Below are positions 46,594 through 58,683 of a stretch of DNA of 64,000 nucleotides, piece by piece. The position numbers and the translations under genes were made by a program. The DNA lies in contig CAIIXF020000008.1 in NCBI GenBank assembly GCA_903813345.2, positions 24,228,822 to 24,292,821 on the forward strand. Reading direction: 5' to 3'. The notes below the pieces were generated by a model that saw nothing but the letters and a program-made list of their open reading frames with translations, was not told the DNA's origin and made no database searches. This DNA is from Owenia fusiformis. Its lineage: Eukaryota > Annelida > Polychaeta > Sabellida > Oweniidae. How positions within the stretch are numbered: the first letter of the stretch is position 1; the number at the start of each line of letters is the position of its first letter.

Positions 46594-49284
46594 GAGGTAT
46601 ATATTACAATTCAAACATGAAAACTCCCCAAAATTTTTCGAATATTCAAATTATGGTCTGCCATTACTACAGCCCTCTTGATGTCACATATTGCTCGTAT
46701 TACCAAGGGTAGTGTTAACGAATATACCCTGGGTAAAATATTGACTTTGTTCACAGTTCATAGAAGGCGTGAATACAGTCATGTTCGAATATAATTTACA
46801 TAAAACATTTCTCATAAATACGTTTAGTAGTATAGTTTTTACGTGGGGTGAGGGTGGGGAAGTGGTTACAGACCTCTCCCTCCCAATTATTCTGTTACTA
46901 CTCCCATCTAGGGCCTGGCATATTATATGCAGCCTTCATACCTTCGCTAGATTAAGTAAGTGCCATGCTTTGAAGGGGCATGATAGCACATTTTAAAAAG
47001 ATGGAGCACCATATTGTGTCCCAGCTATATGACTCTCAAATCTGCAAGTGTTTAGTGGTATTTTCTCTTAAGAGATTGTTGATATATCAATATCATGCAA
47101 TAAAACAAAAGAACGAAAATGATCAGATTATGAGAAGGCTCATCTATAGTTGTTATTGTATTGTCATCACTACACATTCTGATACTCATAGCATCTTTCT
47201 GTCTCACCTGAAGGGCTGGGAAGAAATAAAATGTCATGGTTTATCATGATGATCACTGGAAAGGATATGGCATTTCCCACCTGCTACACAGTAGATTTTT
47301 TCTTGGCATATTCTGGTCTTTATCATTCAATTAAGTGTAACTGGTATAGTTGCTTCTTATTTGCATCCTTATTCATGAACTCATTCTAATCTTAAGGGAC
47401 TCATGTTTTTCTACATTTGATAAGGTGATGTGCCACCACCCTCTTCTTCTCCTATCAGGTTCGTTTATAGAATTTTGGATTTAATTATCACATAATCACT
47501 CTGCTGTTAGAAGTATCTTGAAAAACATGTATTTTCTGCCAGCTCCAGAAACAAAACAACCCATCAGAGAATCCATGAAATTTAGTATATTTCCTTAGGG
47601 CCCATATGGGCCCAGAGAGTAATATTGTCACAAGGAATAAACACATTTTCAATCCATCTCTCATGTGCATTCTAAAGGTTACATATCTTTCATTTCATTT
47701 ATTTATTCCTTCAATCAATGTGTTAGGATAAGCACAGAATACAGCAAAGTGTAGTGCTGCCATGCTGGACAAACAAAAGAAGACTGATTAATATAAAAAA
47801 CATTTATGTTAAGCCACAATGTCTTACACCAGCAAAACCAGATAAACCAATTGAAATAGAAGTTTAGACCCCATACTAAAACAATCAAAGACTATGAAGG
47901 AACCGAGATCAGTCTTCTTCCACCTTGTCAAGAGCTTACTACAAAGCACTTATGCATATGGCCCATATTGTAAACCCTGACATTCCAGCAAGACATGGGT
48001 ATTGACTGGTATTCTCATACAAATGATTGTTGATATAGCACCAGGAGATGAATCAGAAAGACTCCAGAAGATGTATCTTATGAAATCCAGAACTCTGAAG
48101 ATGAAATTGATACGAAATGCTGACTTGTTCCCCCCACACCTCCAAGTTCTGTTACTACCCCCCTCCCATATAACTATATACAGTATATTGAGATAACTAA
48201 GAAGACCCAGAAAATACCCAATTCTGTTACTAACCCAACCCCTCCTCATGCAATAACCATTGCTCTGAGTTGTACATTATTTACCAGAAAAAAATATAAA
48301 GTATAATCAAAGAAGTCCAATGTAAATGTATCTCAAGTCAAGTTTAACTCTGGTTTTATAGAGAATAGCAATCATCTACTCTAGTATGGGGGCGACGCCC
48401 AGTTTTGATTACTTGTGTAATTGTATGTTCTTTGACACTGACCAATCATGTAAGTTGTAATATCCCATATATTGAGATGAATATGAAGAAGACCCAGAAG
48501 ATGTACCCCATGAAATCCAGATATATGTAGGTGAGTTTCATACTTAAGGTTGATTAGCTCTGCCTCCTCCCAATTCTTTTACTAGCCCCCCTCTGTACCC
48601 CCCATGCAATAACTATAACACTAAGATGTACATTATTTACTAGAAATGCTTGATATAAAATATAATCAAATAAGTCTAGTGTAAATGTATCTCAAAAGTC
48701 AAGTTAAACTCTGTTTTTATAGAGTATAGCAATCATCTACTATTATGGGGGCGACGCCCACTTTTGATCACTCATGTAATTGTATGTTCTTTGACACTGA
48801 CCAATCATGTAAATTGCAATATCCTTTATATTTAAACAAATGTTTGAACTGTACTGGTTATTTTGAGTGTGCTAAAATGTGTTGATATGTGTGGATTCAA
48901 AAAAATAATCCATATTCTACATGATGTACATGTTCAGGTTTTGCAAAATTAAGGATATTTTGAACGAAAATTGTGGTTTCCATGACAACCATGAGTGACA
49001 GAGCATTGAAATTTTACATACTACCTTAGCATGAGCCAATCAACTCCCCATAAAATTATTATGATGATTGAAGACTAACAGAATGATTTATTCAGTGATG
49101 ATAAAGTACCCCCTGTAATTTTCCATTTTAGGGTCGAAAATGCCAATTTGACAACTTTCGCCCCGGATATGGCGCGTCAGACAAACATTTTCTGAAGTAT
49201 CACATAAAAATACATAAGCAGCAAGTAATTTCAATTTGTTCACGAACTAATACATTTTTGGGTGTTAGCTTACTACCTATATGT

Positions 49285-50405
49285 ACACTATAATCTAGTA
49301 TCTTGTTGACCTTTATTCAGCATTGTATCGACAAATGGGCCACTTATTAGGGCCAATATTCAATCATAAAGTGTACAGGGGTAGAGATGCCAAACCAGGA
49401 AGTATTTTTGTGTCTGTCAAAATCCATTTGCATCCTACACATCCCTACATCTTATCCAAATATGTTATTAATTAATGAAACTTAACAGTATAATCTTTGG
49501 ATTAACAAAGTTGTATGGGATTTCATACATGTAAATGCTTTTGAAGCATTTTTCTAAAGCCATTTTGTAGGGAAAAAATGATGAAAAAGATGTATAATCT
49601 TTTAATTTGAAGTATGACCTGAATCGATTGCAAACTTTATATTTGCACGTCTGATGTGATATACCATTTGTGTCATATTGTGAAATTATTTAATTTGCAA
49701 TCGATTCAGGCCATAGTGTATTTTAGGTATTTTTGTGAAAATCAATAGAAACCAATGGCCTCCATTGGCATCTGATGATATCTACATATTAAGTCAATGG
49801 AGCACATTCAATGTCAAGTCAATACACCCTTGCTGAACTTAATGATCTCAACCCCAGCCCATGTTGGTCCAAACGCTTATATATTTTCCAAAGTATTATG
49901 TGACATTGTATTCTTTATGTTACACCTAAAAATGATTCATTTTGTTCATGGGGTAATCATAATAGAAATTGCACTAGACCCTTTTGAGTCTGGAAAAAGA
50001 TTTCCGCCCCCAAAACCCAAAATTTGATAAATTGGCCCAAAAAGACTTAATAAGGCCAAATCATGCCCAAAAATGCCCATTTTTTATAAGCCCTACAAAA
50101 TTTTGGGGCCCAAAAACTAACCCCGTGCCCCCCCCCCCCGCACCCGGTACCGCCACTCCAGTCCCTTGGCAGGTTTAATGTGTTAATATACAGAAAAACT
50201 ATTTGATAACGGCAACACCAAGACGTAGCCAATCTTGTCAAGTAAGCGTCATACAGAGCTACCAGCCATCATTTCTGAATAGTATTCTAGACAAAGTGTC
50301 AAAAGATGTACAGTATAATGCGTGAAAATTCCAAGTGCTTACATATGAAATATCAATAAAATCATTCAATTACGTTTAGCAAATAACGTAAAAATGGCCT
50401 TATTG
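49285..50405. other. Spacer between palindromes, no gene seen
   Basis: AT-rich with C-runs near 50128-50140. TGAATCGATTGCAAA near 49620 pairs with TTTGCAATCGATTCA near 49694, a local inverted repeat of about 15 bases around a 60-base loop. Confidence 0.45.
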
Positions 50406-51508
50406 GGGAGGTTAAGATTAGCGTAAAAATATACGTGTACCTATCCCTATCCGTATGTTTGTTACGGATGCGTATACACCCTTGGTATACGCAGCTAACG
50501 AAAATTGACCGGTACGGGTCAAAAGCTGGACCGGTACGGGTTAACGGTTTTATTTGAATTTAAAATAGCCATAACTTGCTCAATATTGACTTCCTCGTGT
50601 CTAATTTGAAATATATGATGCCTTCCGATGCTTTTAAGTACCCCGATTTTTTACAGATTTTTAAACGAACCAAAACTCTCTAAATGCGCATTAATACTCT
50701 TTTCTCCATCTTGTGAGTTTCAATGACGCGCGTTTAATTTTATAAAAAATGCCAAACTTTGTGACAAAGAATTTCATCCTGCTTGCAGCGAGAAGACGAA
50801 CCGGTTCGGGGCAATATGCTTGCAGCGAGAAGACGGACCGGTTCGGGGCAATAGCTGATGGAATTCTTTGTCACAAAGTTTGGCATTTTTTATGAAATTA
50901 AACGCGCGTCATTGAAACTCACAAGATGTAAATAGCATGTCATTTAAATCATACCTTGATGGGGAAAATAGATCTTATATGTTAGAAGTACTAAATAAAA
51001 GTTATCGTGAAAATGAGACAGTCGTTCTCGAGAGAAAAGAGCATAAATGCGCATTTAGAGAGTTTTGGTCCGTTTAAAAATCTGTAAAAAACTGGGGTAC
51101 TTAAAAGCATCGGGAGGCATCATATATTTCAAATTAGACACGAGGAAGTCAATATTGAGCAAGTTATGGTTGTTTTAAATTCAAATAAAACCGTTAACCC
51201 GTACCGGTCCAGCTTTTGACCCGTACCGGTCAATTTTCGTTAGCTGCGTATACCAAGGGTGGTATAGGTAATGCGTATTCACCCTTGGTATACGCAGCTA
51301 ACGAAAAATGACCGGTACGGGTCAAAAGCTGGACATAATTTGTTGGATAAAAACATACGTTTTTGAATTACCTATCTTCGGCCATTTATAGGTAAATACG
51401 TATCGCAAACCCTGTAACTTAGGTAAAATACCGCTTACATGTAGTGCAATAACAAACTACGTATAGGTATATAGGTAAATGGGTTACTTACGCTAATCTT
51501 AACCTCCC
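50406..51508. repeat. Fold-back element with 18-bp perfect ends
   Basis: GGGAGGTTAAGATTAGCG at 50406-50423 is the exact inverse of 51491-51508. The interior pairs as well: GGTATACGCAGCTAACGAAA, GACCGGTACGGGTCAAAAGC and CTCAATATTGACTTCCTCGT all recur inverted between 51040 and 51250, around a centre near 50850. Close to the centre AGCGAGAAGACGAACCGGTT recurs directly 40 bases later. An additional copy of the inner end block (51270-51335) breaks the symmetry of the right arm. There is no coding frame. Confidence 0.85.
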
Positions 51509-51709
51509 TATTGACTACAGCTACATGTATATTGTCAGAAAACAATAGAGAGGTTAAGCTACACGTCAAAATGCAAACAGTGAACCTGAACGGGTAAGTT
51601 CGTAACGCTCAAGTACACGTTTAAGAAAATTTTCTGTTATGCTACACGTCTGAAACCATGTCAGTGGACGTGGAGGTATATTTATGTGATGACTGTGACT
51701 AAGGGTCTT

Positions 51710-51750
51710 GGCTCCATTGTGTAATGGTTAGCACTTGTGACTCTAGCTCA
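51710..51750 (+). pseudogene. tRNA-like 5' half (tRNA-Gln-like), truncated
   Basis: GGCTCCATTGTGTAATGGTTAGCACTT-type sequence matches the acceptor 5' strand, D arm and A box of metazoan tRNA-Gln, as I recall that gene, in most positions up to the anticodon stem. It then diverges. No T arm or matching 3' acceptor strand follows, and a hairpin starts six bases later. It is therefore a fragment or a SINE head, not a functional tRNA. Confidence 0.55.
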
Positions 51751-51755
51751 ACATA

Positions 51756-51818
51756 GTTAAACTCAATAACGGCGTTCTTTATTATTAGGAATTTTCTTGG
51801 CCCGTTATTGAGTTTAAC
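51756..51818. repeat. Perfect 17-bp stem hairpin
   Basis: GTTAAACTCAATAACGG (51756-51772) and its exact complement (51802-51818) enclose a 29-base loop. It directly follows the tRNA-like half and may have interrupted it. Confidence 0.75.
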
Positions 51819-52444
51819 CTCCTTACTATTCTTTCCTTTGTTGCAAGTTCTGGATCCATCGAAACCATTTTTCCGCGATAGCATGCAACTGATACACTTA
51901 CCAATCTCAAAAATGACATTTCCGCATGTCCGTCATTGTGTCTGTTCGTCCGAGTGTCCCGGATCGTAAAATTAAACTATTAGAGAAACGCGTGTATACA
52001 CGCAAAATAGTTATTGATTGCAAACCTACTGTTTGTTAATGCAGTGCCGCGATGACGGTTAATTTCTGATACGATTTGCAGTTTCGATGTTACCGGAACT
52101 GACCGACATTTTCGTTATATTCCAAACCTGGCTCCAATATTTTCGTAATTATGCTTCAATAGGGTCTAAGGGGGATGATGTTATTTCAGTTTAACATCAT
52201 TATAACATCATCATTTCAAAGCTACGGTAATACTATTGAAGCTACTCGATCCAAACTTGTAGAGAATACTCATAAAACAACGGCAACCATTGTGAGATCC
52301 ATTTCAATTTTAAATGAGGCCTGTTTATAAAATTGATTATCGAACGTGCCGAATACCTACTACAGGTCATCTTTGGGAAATTCCCCCCCCCCCCTGTATT
52401 GTTGAATTGTATTCTTTGTACAAAAAATATATATCAGTTCTCAT
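51819..52444. other. Spacer before the large palindrome, no gene seen
   Basis: AACATCATTATAACATCATC-like repeats lie near 52190-52215 and a C-run near 52385-52395. No coding region is supported. Confidence 0.3.
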
Positions 52445-52766
52445 CTCGCGAACTACTACTGGATGAGCGTGGTGTAAAAGTGGTTTTGAAAAATAGCAAA
52501 TTTCTCTTTATGTAGGTAATCTGTGGTTTATGATTCTTCATTGATTCTGAAAATACTGGTGTCTAGTTTTTCAGCGTTTTGGAAATATTCAGATTTATAC
52601 CCCCCTTGTTCGATTTTGAGGGGGGTACTAGGAAGGCCATGTAAAATTCCTAGAATTTACAACCAATCATTTTGATATTTACAGGTAATCATGTACTTAT
52701 CATGTCCTACAAAAGTCAGTTAGTCAACTAGTTGCTATGGAAACGGAGATCATATGTCAAAAAGTA

Positions 52767-55078
52767 AGATCATATGTTATAGAATATTTATTGAGTACAT
52801 TCACACCCCTGAGGGTCAGGTACAAGAAAGTGCAGTACACAAAAAGAATATATATGATTTAACACTAGACTACTATATACTACATATAATATATGCTTAC
52901 TACTGTAAAATGTAAAATATGTATTACTACAAAATGCTTTTTTGCGCAGCAGGAATTAGCCTTTCTAAATTAAGTATTGCTTTCTAAAATTCGGAAGGCA
53001 TCACTAATATATTTTGCAACCTTGATGCAATCTTGATTTATACAAGTTAAGAGGTATATAAATTGATTTGTGTGTGCTTTTGCCGTATCAGACAATTCAG
53101 TTTGAAGTAATAATCTTTCATTTTGATATTTTTTACACTTCATCATAAAATGTTCTTCATCATCAATAATATTGCAATGGACACACAGTCTTTCTTCAAG
53201 TGGGGTTTTTTTTGGTTTTGTATATCTCCCTTGCTCAATTTGGAGGTTGTGAGCACTTATTCTCAAACGTGTAAAGTTTCTTCGCATATCAAGTCTGTCG
53301 ATTATATTTAAATAATGTTCATATTTAAAATCTTTCTTGAGGGTTCTGTAGGTTCGTAGTTTATTGCCGTTATCATTTTTCCTAGTGTCAGTGTTTAATT
53401 TATTCTTCCAGTACCTGTCAAATTTTAGTTTAAGTAATGATGTACATCTTAAGGTATCAATTGTAGAATCCACAGATTCAGAGCAATTTTCATTTATAGA
53501 GCAAATTATTTTGTTTACGTTTGAAACCCATGAGTTTTCTTCTAGTTCTTTGGAGCAGTCAAAAGCTGCCTTGATTAGAACATTTTTTGTATCTTTAATG
53601 TGATGTAAAAAGTTGAGAATTTGGCCAAATATACCTATAAATAGTGGATATCTTCCAAGTTCCCCATAAACAGCCATATTAGTGGCCTTTCTACCAACTC
53701 CGAGTAGGAATTTGGAAAAGGATATGTTTAATTTTTCTGAGGGGAATTTGTTTTGGTTTAAGTATGCTTCTTCTAGGTTTGAACTGGATACTTTGTTAAG
53801 ACTGAAAGGGGCCCATATTTCAGCCCCATATAGACAAATTGGTTTTATCATTTGATCAAACAGTTTAAGCCCAAGCTGTGGTTTTATATCACTCTGTTGA
53901 AGGCATCTTTTAAGTTTAAAAATTGCCTTACTAGCTTTTTCATGTAGGTGTGTTTGAGCTGATATAAAGCTGCCTGATGCTCGAAATATCACACCAAGGT
54001 ACTTGTATTCTTGTACACATTGAACTTGGAGTCTACCATATGAGAAATAGTCAGTGCAGAGATGCCCGTTTTTTGGAATTTAATTATCTTGGTCTTATTT
54101 ATGTTGATATTAAGTTTCCACCTGTCACAATATTCTTTTAAGGAATCTAAAGATCTTTGTAATCCATGTTTAGAAGTCGAGAATAAAACAATATCATCGG
54201 CGTACATAAGCATGTTAATAATTTCTTTTCCAATAGATGGAGAGTCATTTTTATAGCCAATAGTATCGGGTAAGTCATTTAGGAATAAATTGAAAAGACA
54301 GGGGGACAACGGATCACCTTGTTTTACACCAATATTTGCTACTTTGAATACAGTTCTCTTCCCGAGGTCATTGTTTTTGATGCAAAATTTATTATTATCA
54401 TACATGTTTTCAATGATTTTTAATGTTTTACCACGAATTCCTGAGTTTAAAAGCTTGAATATTAGTCCCCTGTGCCAAATCGAGTCAAACGCTTTTTGAA
54501 AATCAATGAAACAAGCATAGAGATGCTCTTTAGAGTTGTTTGATAAGTGTTTATCGATTAACGTTCGAAACACAAACATGTGATCTGATGTACGCGCTTT
54601 TTCCTTGAAGCCAATTTGATACTTACTAGATATATTATTTTTGAGTAGAAATGATTTAATTCTATTATTAAGGATAGTGTTGAACACTTTACCTAAGCAA
54701 TTATTGATGGTTATTCCTCTATAGTTACTCATATCTGAAGGTTTACCAGATTTTAGAATGGATGATATGTAACCTTCATTCCATGATTTTGGATATTTTC
54801 CGCAATTAAGAATCTTGTTAAAAATGCTATTTAAGAATTTCAAGGATTGATTAATACTGTGTTTCACCATTTCATTTGATATTCCATCTAATCCACAGGC
54901 TTTTTTATTTTTTAAATGTTTGACAGCACCTAGAGTTTCATCATCATTTATGGTGTAATCAAGATCATTAAAAAAAGGTTCATTTTTTAGATTAGAGATT
55001 TTCTGTTCAATGTCATTATCTATTGTAGTTGCTGTGTTGAGCAGTGATTCGTAATAAAGTAATTGCTCGGATGAGGAT
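52767..55078 (-). mobile_element. 5'-truncated LINE with 15-bp target-site duplication
   Basis: ATATGTCAAAAAGTA occurs exactly at 52752-52766 and 55079-55093, flanking the insertion. The 3' end is on the left, with AATAAA and GTGTGAATGTACTC close to it on the minus strand. The 5' end is truncated within ORF2, as is usual for target-primed insertion. It is inserted in the left arm of a palindrome whose right arm preserves the empty-site sequence (about 57700-57745). Confidence 0.93.
52970..55077 (-). pseudogene. LINE ORF2 reverse transcriptase with one frameshift
   Basis: The frame is open from the truncation. KKACGLDGISNEMV is the first conserved block, then CFIDFQKAFDSIWH, GVKQGDPLSPCLFNLF and the catalytic MYADDIVLFS. 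An apparent one-base indel in the run of six A (54069-54074 on the plus strand) shifts the frame just after KIIKFQK. The continuation reads YKYLGVIFRASGSF, then YGAEIWAPF, AVYGELGRYPLF and a terminal zinc knuckle CVHCNIIDDEEHFMMKC (CCHC). The family resembles Jockey/CR1/L2-type LINEs without a visible RNase H. Only truncation and that indel separate it from an intact C-terminal ORF2, so it is fairly young. Confidence 0.92.
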
Positions 55079-55320
55079 ATATGTCAAAAAGTACACAATT
55101 TCGTCAAAATGTAAGACACCCCATGAGACAAAACACTTATTATTTTCATGAAATTGGGAAGAAACACCATAAAAACATTTTAGAAAACTTATGTTTGATG
55201 ATATTAAATCAACTGCTGTTTTATCTTATCCATACAGTGAAATCTATTGCTCATGATTATATGGCAATGCAAATTAATTTAGAAAGGGGACGTGGCACTT
55301 TTCCAAAGAATTCTTAAATT

Positions 55321-57480
55321 GTGTCCAAATTTTTGAAGAAAATAAATAACCAATTGTCCTGTTATTCACAGATATTATTCACATCATTATGTTTGACTAT
55401 CGTGGAAAGTTTCATCAGTGTTGGTTTACTGGTTACTATAGTATGCAGATTTATACCCCCTTGGTATGATTTTAATGGGGGTACAATGAAAGCCATCTAT
55501 AATTCCTAGAATATACAGCCAATCATCTTGATATTTACAGGTAATTGTCTACATATAATGTCTTACAACCATGACAATTTTCATCAATGTGTAACAATTG
55601 ATTGCTATGGAAACATAAATCATTTTTTTCAAAAGTACACATTAAGGGAGGTACTATGAAAGCCATATATAATTCCTAGAATATCTAACCAATCATCTTG
55701 TTATTGGCAGGTAGTTATCTACTCACCATGTTCTTTCACTATGACAAATTTCATAAACGCAGGGCAAATGGTTGCTATGGTAACAGAAATCATTTGTTAA
55801 GAAGTACACATTAGGGCGTACTATGAAAGCCATTTATAATTTCTTAAATATCAGAACAATCATTATGATATTTACAGACAATCTACTACTTATCATGTCC
55901 TACCATGATGACAAGTTTCATCAATGTGGGTCAAATATGGGTAGAAATCTATTTGTTAAAAAAGTACACATTTTGTAAAAATTTAAGACATACCCTAAGA
56001 CATTGAAAATGTTCATCAAATTGGGAGGAATTAGCATGAAAACACTTTAGAAAACCTATTTTGAGTATGTCTGATAATATTTAATCAATGGATATTTCAT
56101 CTGGGCCATTTTATGCATTGTATTTGCTTATGATAATAAAACTATGCAGAATGCGGCTGTCACATTATGGTAGGGACATAGTAAATTATGAGCTGATCTC
56201 ACTTAGTCATCTTTTATATCATTTGGATCAAAATCCTCATTCATAGATCTTTCAATGTCTACTTCTGTCAAAGTATCCGTGGCAATCTTTATATGACTAT
56301 ATTTCTATGAGATCATCAGGTGGAATGAGTTGGTCTGGCCAATTTGGCTCTATTTTGCCATCAACAAGTTACCACGTCACTTGTAATAAACAAACTAAGA
56401 GATATATACAACTATTACACCCAATTAAAAATACTGGAAATGTTTCTTAATGAATTCTAAAAACAATGAACATTTGAAAAAACCAGCAGACATTTAAAAG
56501 AACAACAGCATGTATTACTTTGAGTGTAAAACATATCTGTTGATGACCAGCGATGGCAATAAAGTGTCCACTGTTGTGATTGATGAGATGTGATAAGTTT
56601 TATGAAATGTTTCCGTGCTTATTTCTCCCAAAATGATGAACATATAATGTGCTTAATGTCAAAGGTTGCATAAGTCTTAGATTTGTACGAAAATGTGTAC
56701 TCTTTTAACAAATGATTTCTGTTACCATAGCAACCAAATTACCAACATTGAAGGCACTTGTTATACTGGTAGGACATATAAACGGATGATTACCCATAAA
56801 TATCAAGATGATTGATTGAATACTCTAGGAATTATACATGGCTTTCATAGTACCCCCTTAATGTGCACTTTTTAACAAATTATTTCTGTTACCAGAGCAA
56901 CCAATTGACCAACATTGATGGCACTTGTCATACTGATAGGACATGATAAGCAGATGATTACCTGTAAGAATCAAGATGATTGATTAAATATTCTGGGAAT
57001 TATACATAGTACCACCTTGATGTGCAATTTTTAACAAATGATTTCTGTTACCATAGCAACCAATTGACCAACATTTATGGCACTTGTCATACTGGTAAGA
57101 CATGATAAGTAGATGATTACCCATAAATAGTACTATCAAGATGATTAATTGAATATTCTAGGAATTATACATAGTATCTCCTTAATGTGTACTTTTTAAT
57201 AAATTATTTCTGTTACCATAGCTTTCAAGTGTTAAACATTGATGAAACTTGTCATAGTGGTAGTGCATTATAAGTAGATGATTACCTGTAAATATCAAGA
57301 TGAATAGATGTATATTCTAGGAATTATAGATGGCTTTCATTGTACCCCCCTTAAAATCATACCAATGGGGTATAAATCTGTTTTACCATAGTAACCAGTA
57401 ATCCAACACTGATGAAATTTTCCATGATAGTCAAACATAATAATGTGAAGAATATCTGTTAATTTCAGGACAAACGGTTA
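55321..57480. repeat. Degenerate ~165-bp tandem units inside the palindrome arms
   Basis: CTATGAAAGCCATxTATAAT, CTAGAATAT, CCAATCAT, TGATATTTACAGG and TTGCTATGGxAAC recur at roughly 165-175-base spacing on the left (55490, 55650, 55830). They recur inverted on the right (56700, 56870, 57030, 57200, 57310). No coding frame is supported. Confidence 0.7.
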
Positions 57481-58046
57481 CTTATTTTCTTCAAAAAGTT
57501 GAACACAAATAAAGAATTCTTTGGAAAAGTGCCACGTCCCCTTTCTAAATATACTTGTAATAGATTCCACTATGTGGATAAGATAAAACAACAGTTGATT
57601 TAATATTATCAAATATACTTTTAATAAGTTTTCTAAAATGGTTTCATGGTGATTCCTTCCCAATTTCATGAAAATAATATATGTTTTGTCTCATGGGGTA
57701 TCTTACATTTTGACGAAAATCTGTATTTTTTAACATATGATCTCCATTTCCATAGCAACCAGTTGATCAACTTTAATGAAACTTGTCATAATAGTAGGAC
57801 ATGATAAGTACATGATTACCTGGAAAAATCAAGATGATTGGCTCTATATTCTAGGAATTATATATGGCTTTCCAAGTACCCCCCTTAAAATTACACCAGT
57901 GGGTATAAATCTGAATATTTCCAAAACGCTGAAAAACTAGACACCAATGATTTCAGAATCAATGTATAATAATAAACCACAAATAACCTACATGAAGAGA
58001 AATTTGTTACTTTTCAAAACCACTTTTACACCACGCTCATCCAGTA

Positions 58047-58683
58047 TACGTTCCTTGCACTAGAACTACGATTCTCACATCGCGAAGGTGAAATCTTTAG
58101 TCGTGCGCCATCATTTCCTCGCTCCCGAACATATTTCTCTTCTCGCACACAGAGATCCGTGCTCGCGAACCTGAAACTTTTTTGAAGTGAAACTTTTTTC
58201 AGAACTGGGAATAAGCCCCCCCCCCCCCGCTAGCTTCTGGATCCACCATTAAAAATGGCAGCATTTTTATGGCTGTTCGATGGGATTTGGTACGCATTGG
58301 CGTTGCTGTTTCATTTCCAAATGTGATTCATTTAGACTAAACTGTATGTACTATGCATATGATATAATAGTTGACCCAAGAAATAAGATTGGATTTGACA
58401 TGGGTTTTCAAGAGACTCTTGAAAGCCCATGGACCATCAAAGACTGCCCATAATATATACAGATCAATGCTCATTTGTAAGAAAGTGTAGCGTTACACAT
58501 AGAAAGATGTGTTACATATTTGATGATACCAAGAGACCTTAAATATCCGCAAATGCAAACATCAAATCCACAAGGAAATATCATGTTTTAACGATTTGAT
58601 ACTGTAGTTATAGAATACTAGTTATAGACTTTCAATTAAACAAATAAGCAAACAAAATATCATGACATGTAAAGTTTACTTAC
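58047..58683 (-). other. Intronic spacer next to the repeat exon
   Basis: A C-run at 58209-58220 with GGATCCACCATTAAAA beside it resembles the GGCGGATCCAG end motif at 44620. The consensus donor GTAAGT of the repeat exon occupies 58678-58683 on the minus strand. Confidence 0.5.

Larger units (their letters stand above)
44748..49284. repeat. Palindrome of about 4.5 kb
   Basis: The outer arms pair: GGTAGTAAGCTAGCACCCAA and the TTTGTCTGACGCGCC and GGCGAAAGTTGTCAAATTGG blocks at 44748-44895 reappear inverted at 49130-49284. Inside both arms a unit of about 370-530 bp recurs, marked by AAGACCATACTACTACATAA, TGATCAAAAGTGGGCG and GGGTCTTCTTCAT. The copies are at about 45237, 45608 and 46138 on the left, and inverted at about 48400 and 48750 on the right. 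The turn is near 47000. No gene is supported inside. Confidence 0.8.
52445..58046. repeat. 5.6-kb palindrome interrupted by a LINE
   Basis: The outer arms pair: GGATGAGCGTGGTGTAAAAG near 52462 with its inverse near 58030, then the AGTTTTTCAGCGTTTTGGAA block near 52567 with its inverse near 57920, and CATTTTGACGAAA near 57710 with its inverse near 55100. Removing the LINE (52767-55078 plus one target copy) makes the left arm continuous, leaving about 3.3 kb with the turn near 56400. Both arms contain degenerate units of about 165 bp marked by GTTGCTATGGAAAC, GTACACATT and ATATTTACAGGTAAT. Confidence 0.85.
43732..58683 (-). other. Presumed 15-kb annexin intron carrying three palindromes
   Basis: If the large repeat exon belongs to the annexin, this is its intron. 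It contains 44748-49284, 50406-51508 and 52445-58046. I found no other annexin-like or splice-bounded coding segment on the minus strand, but a short linker exon could be missed. Confidence 0.5.
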
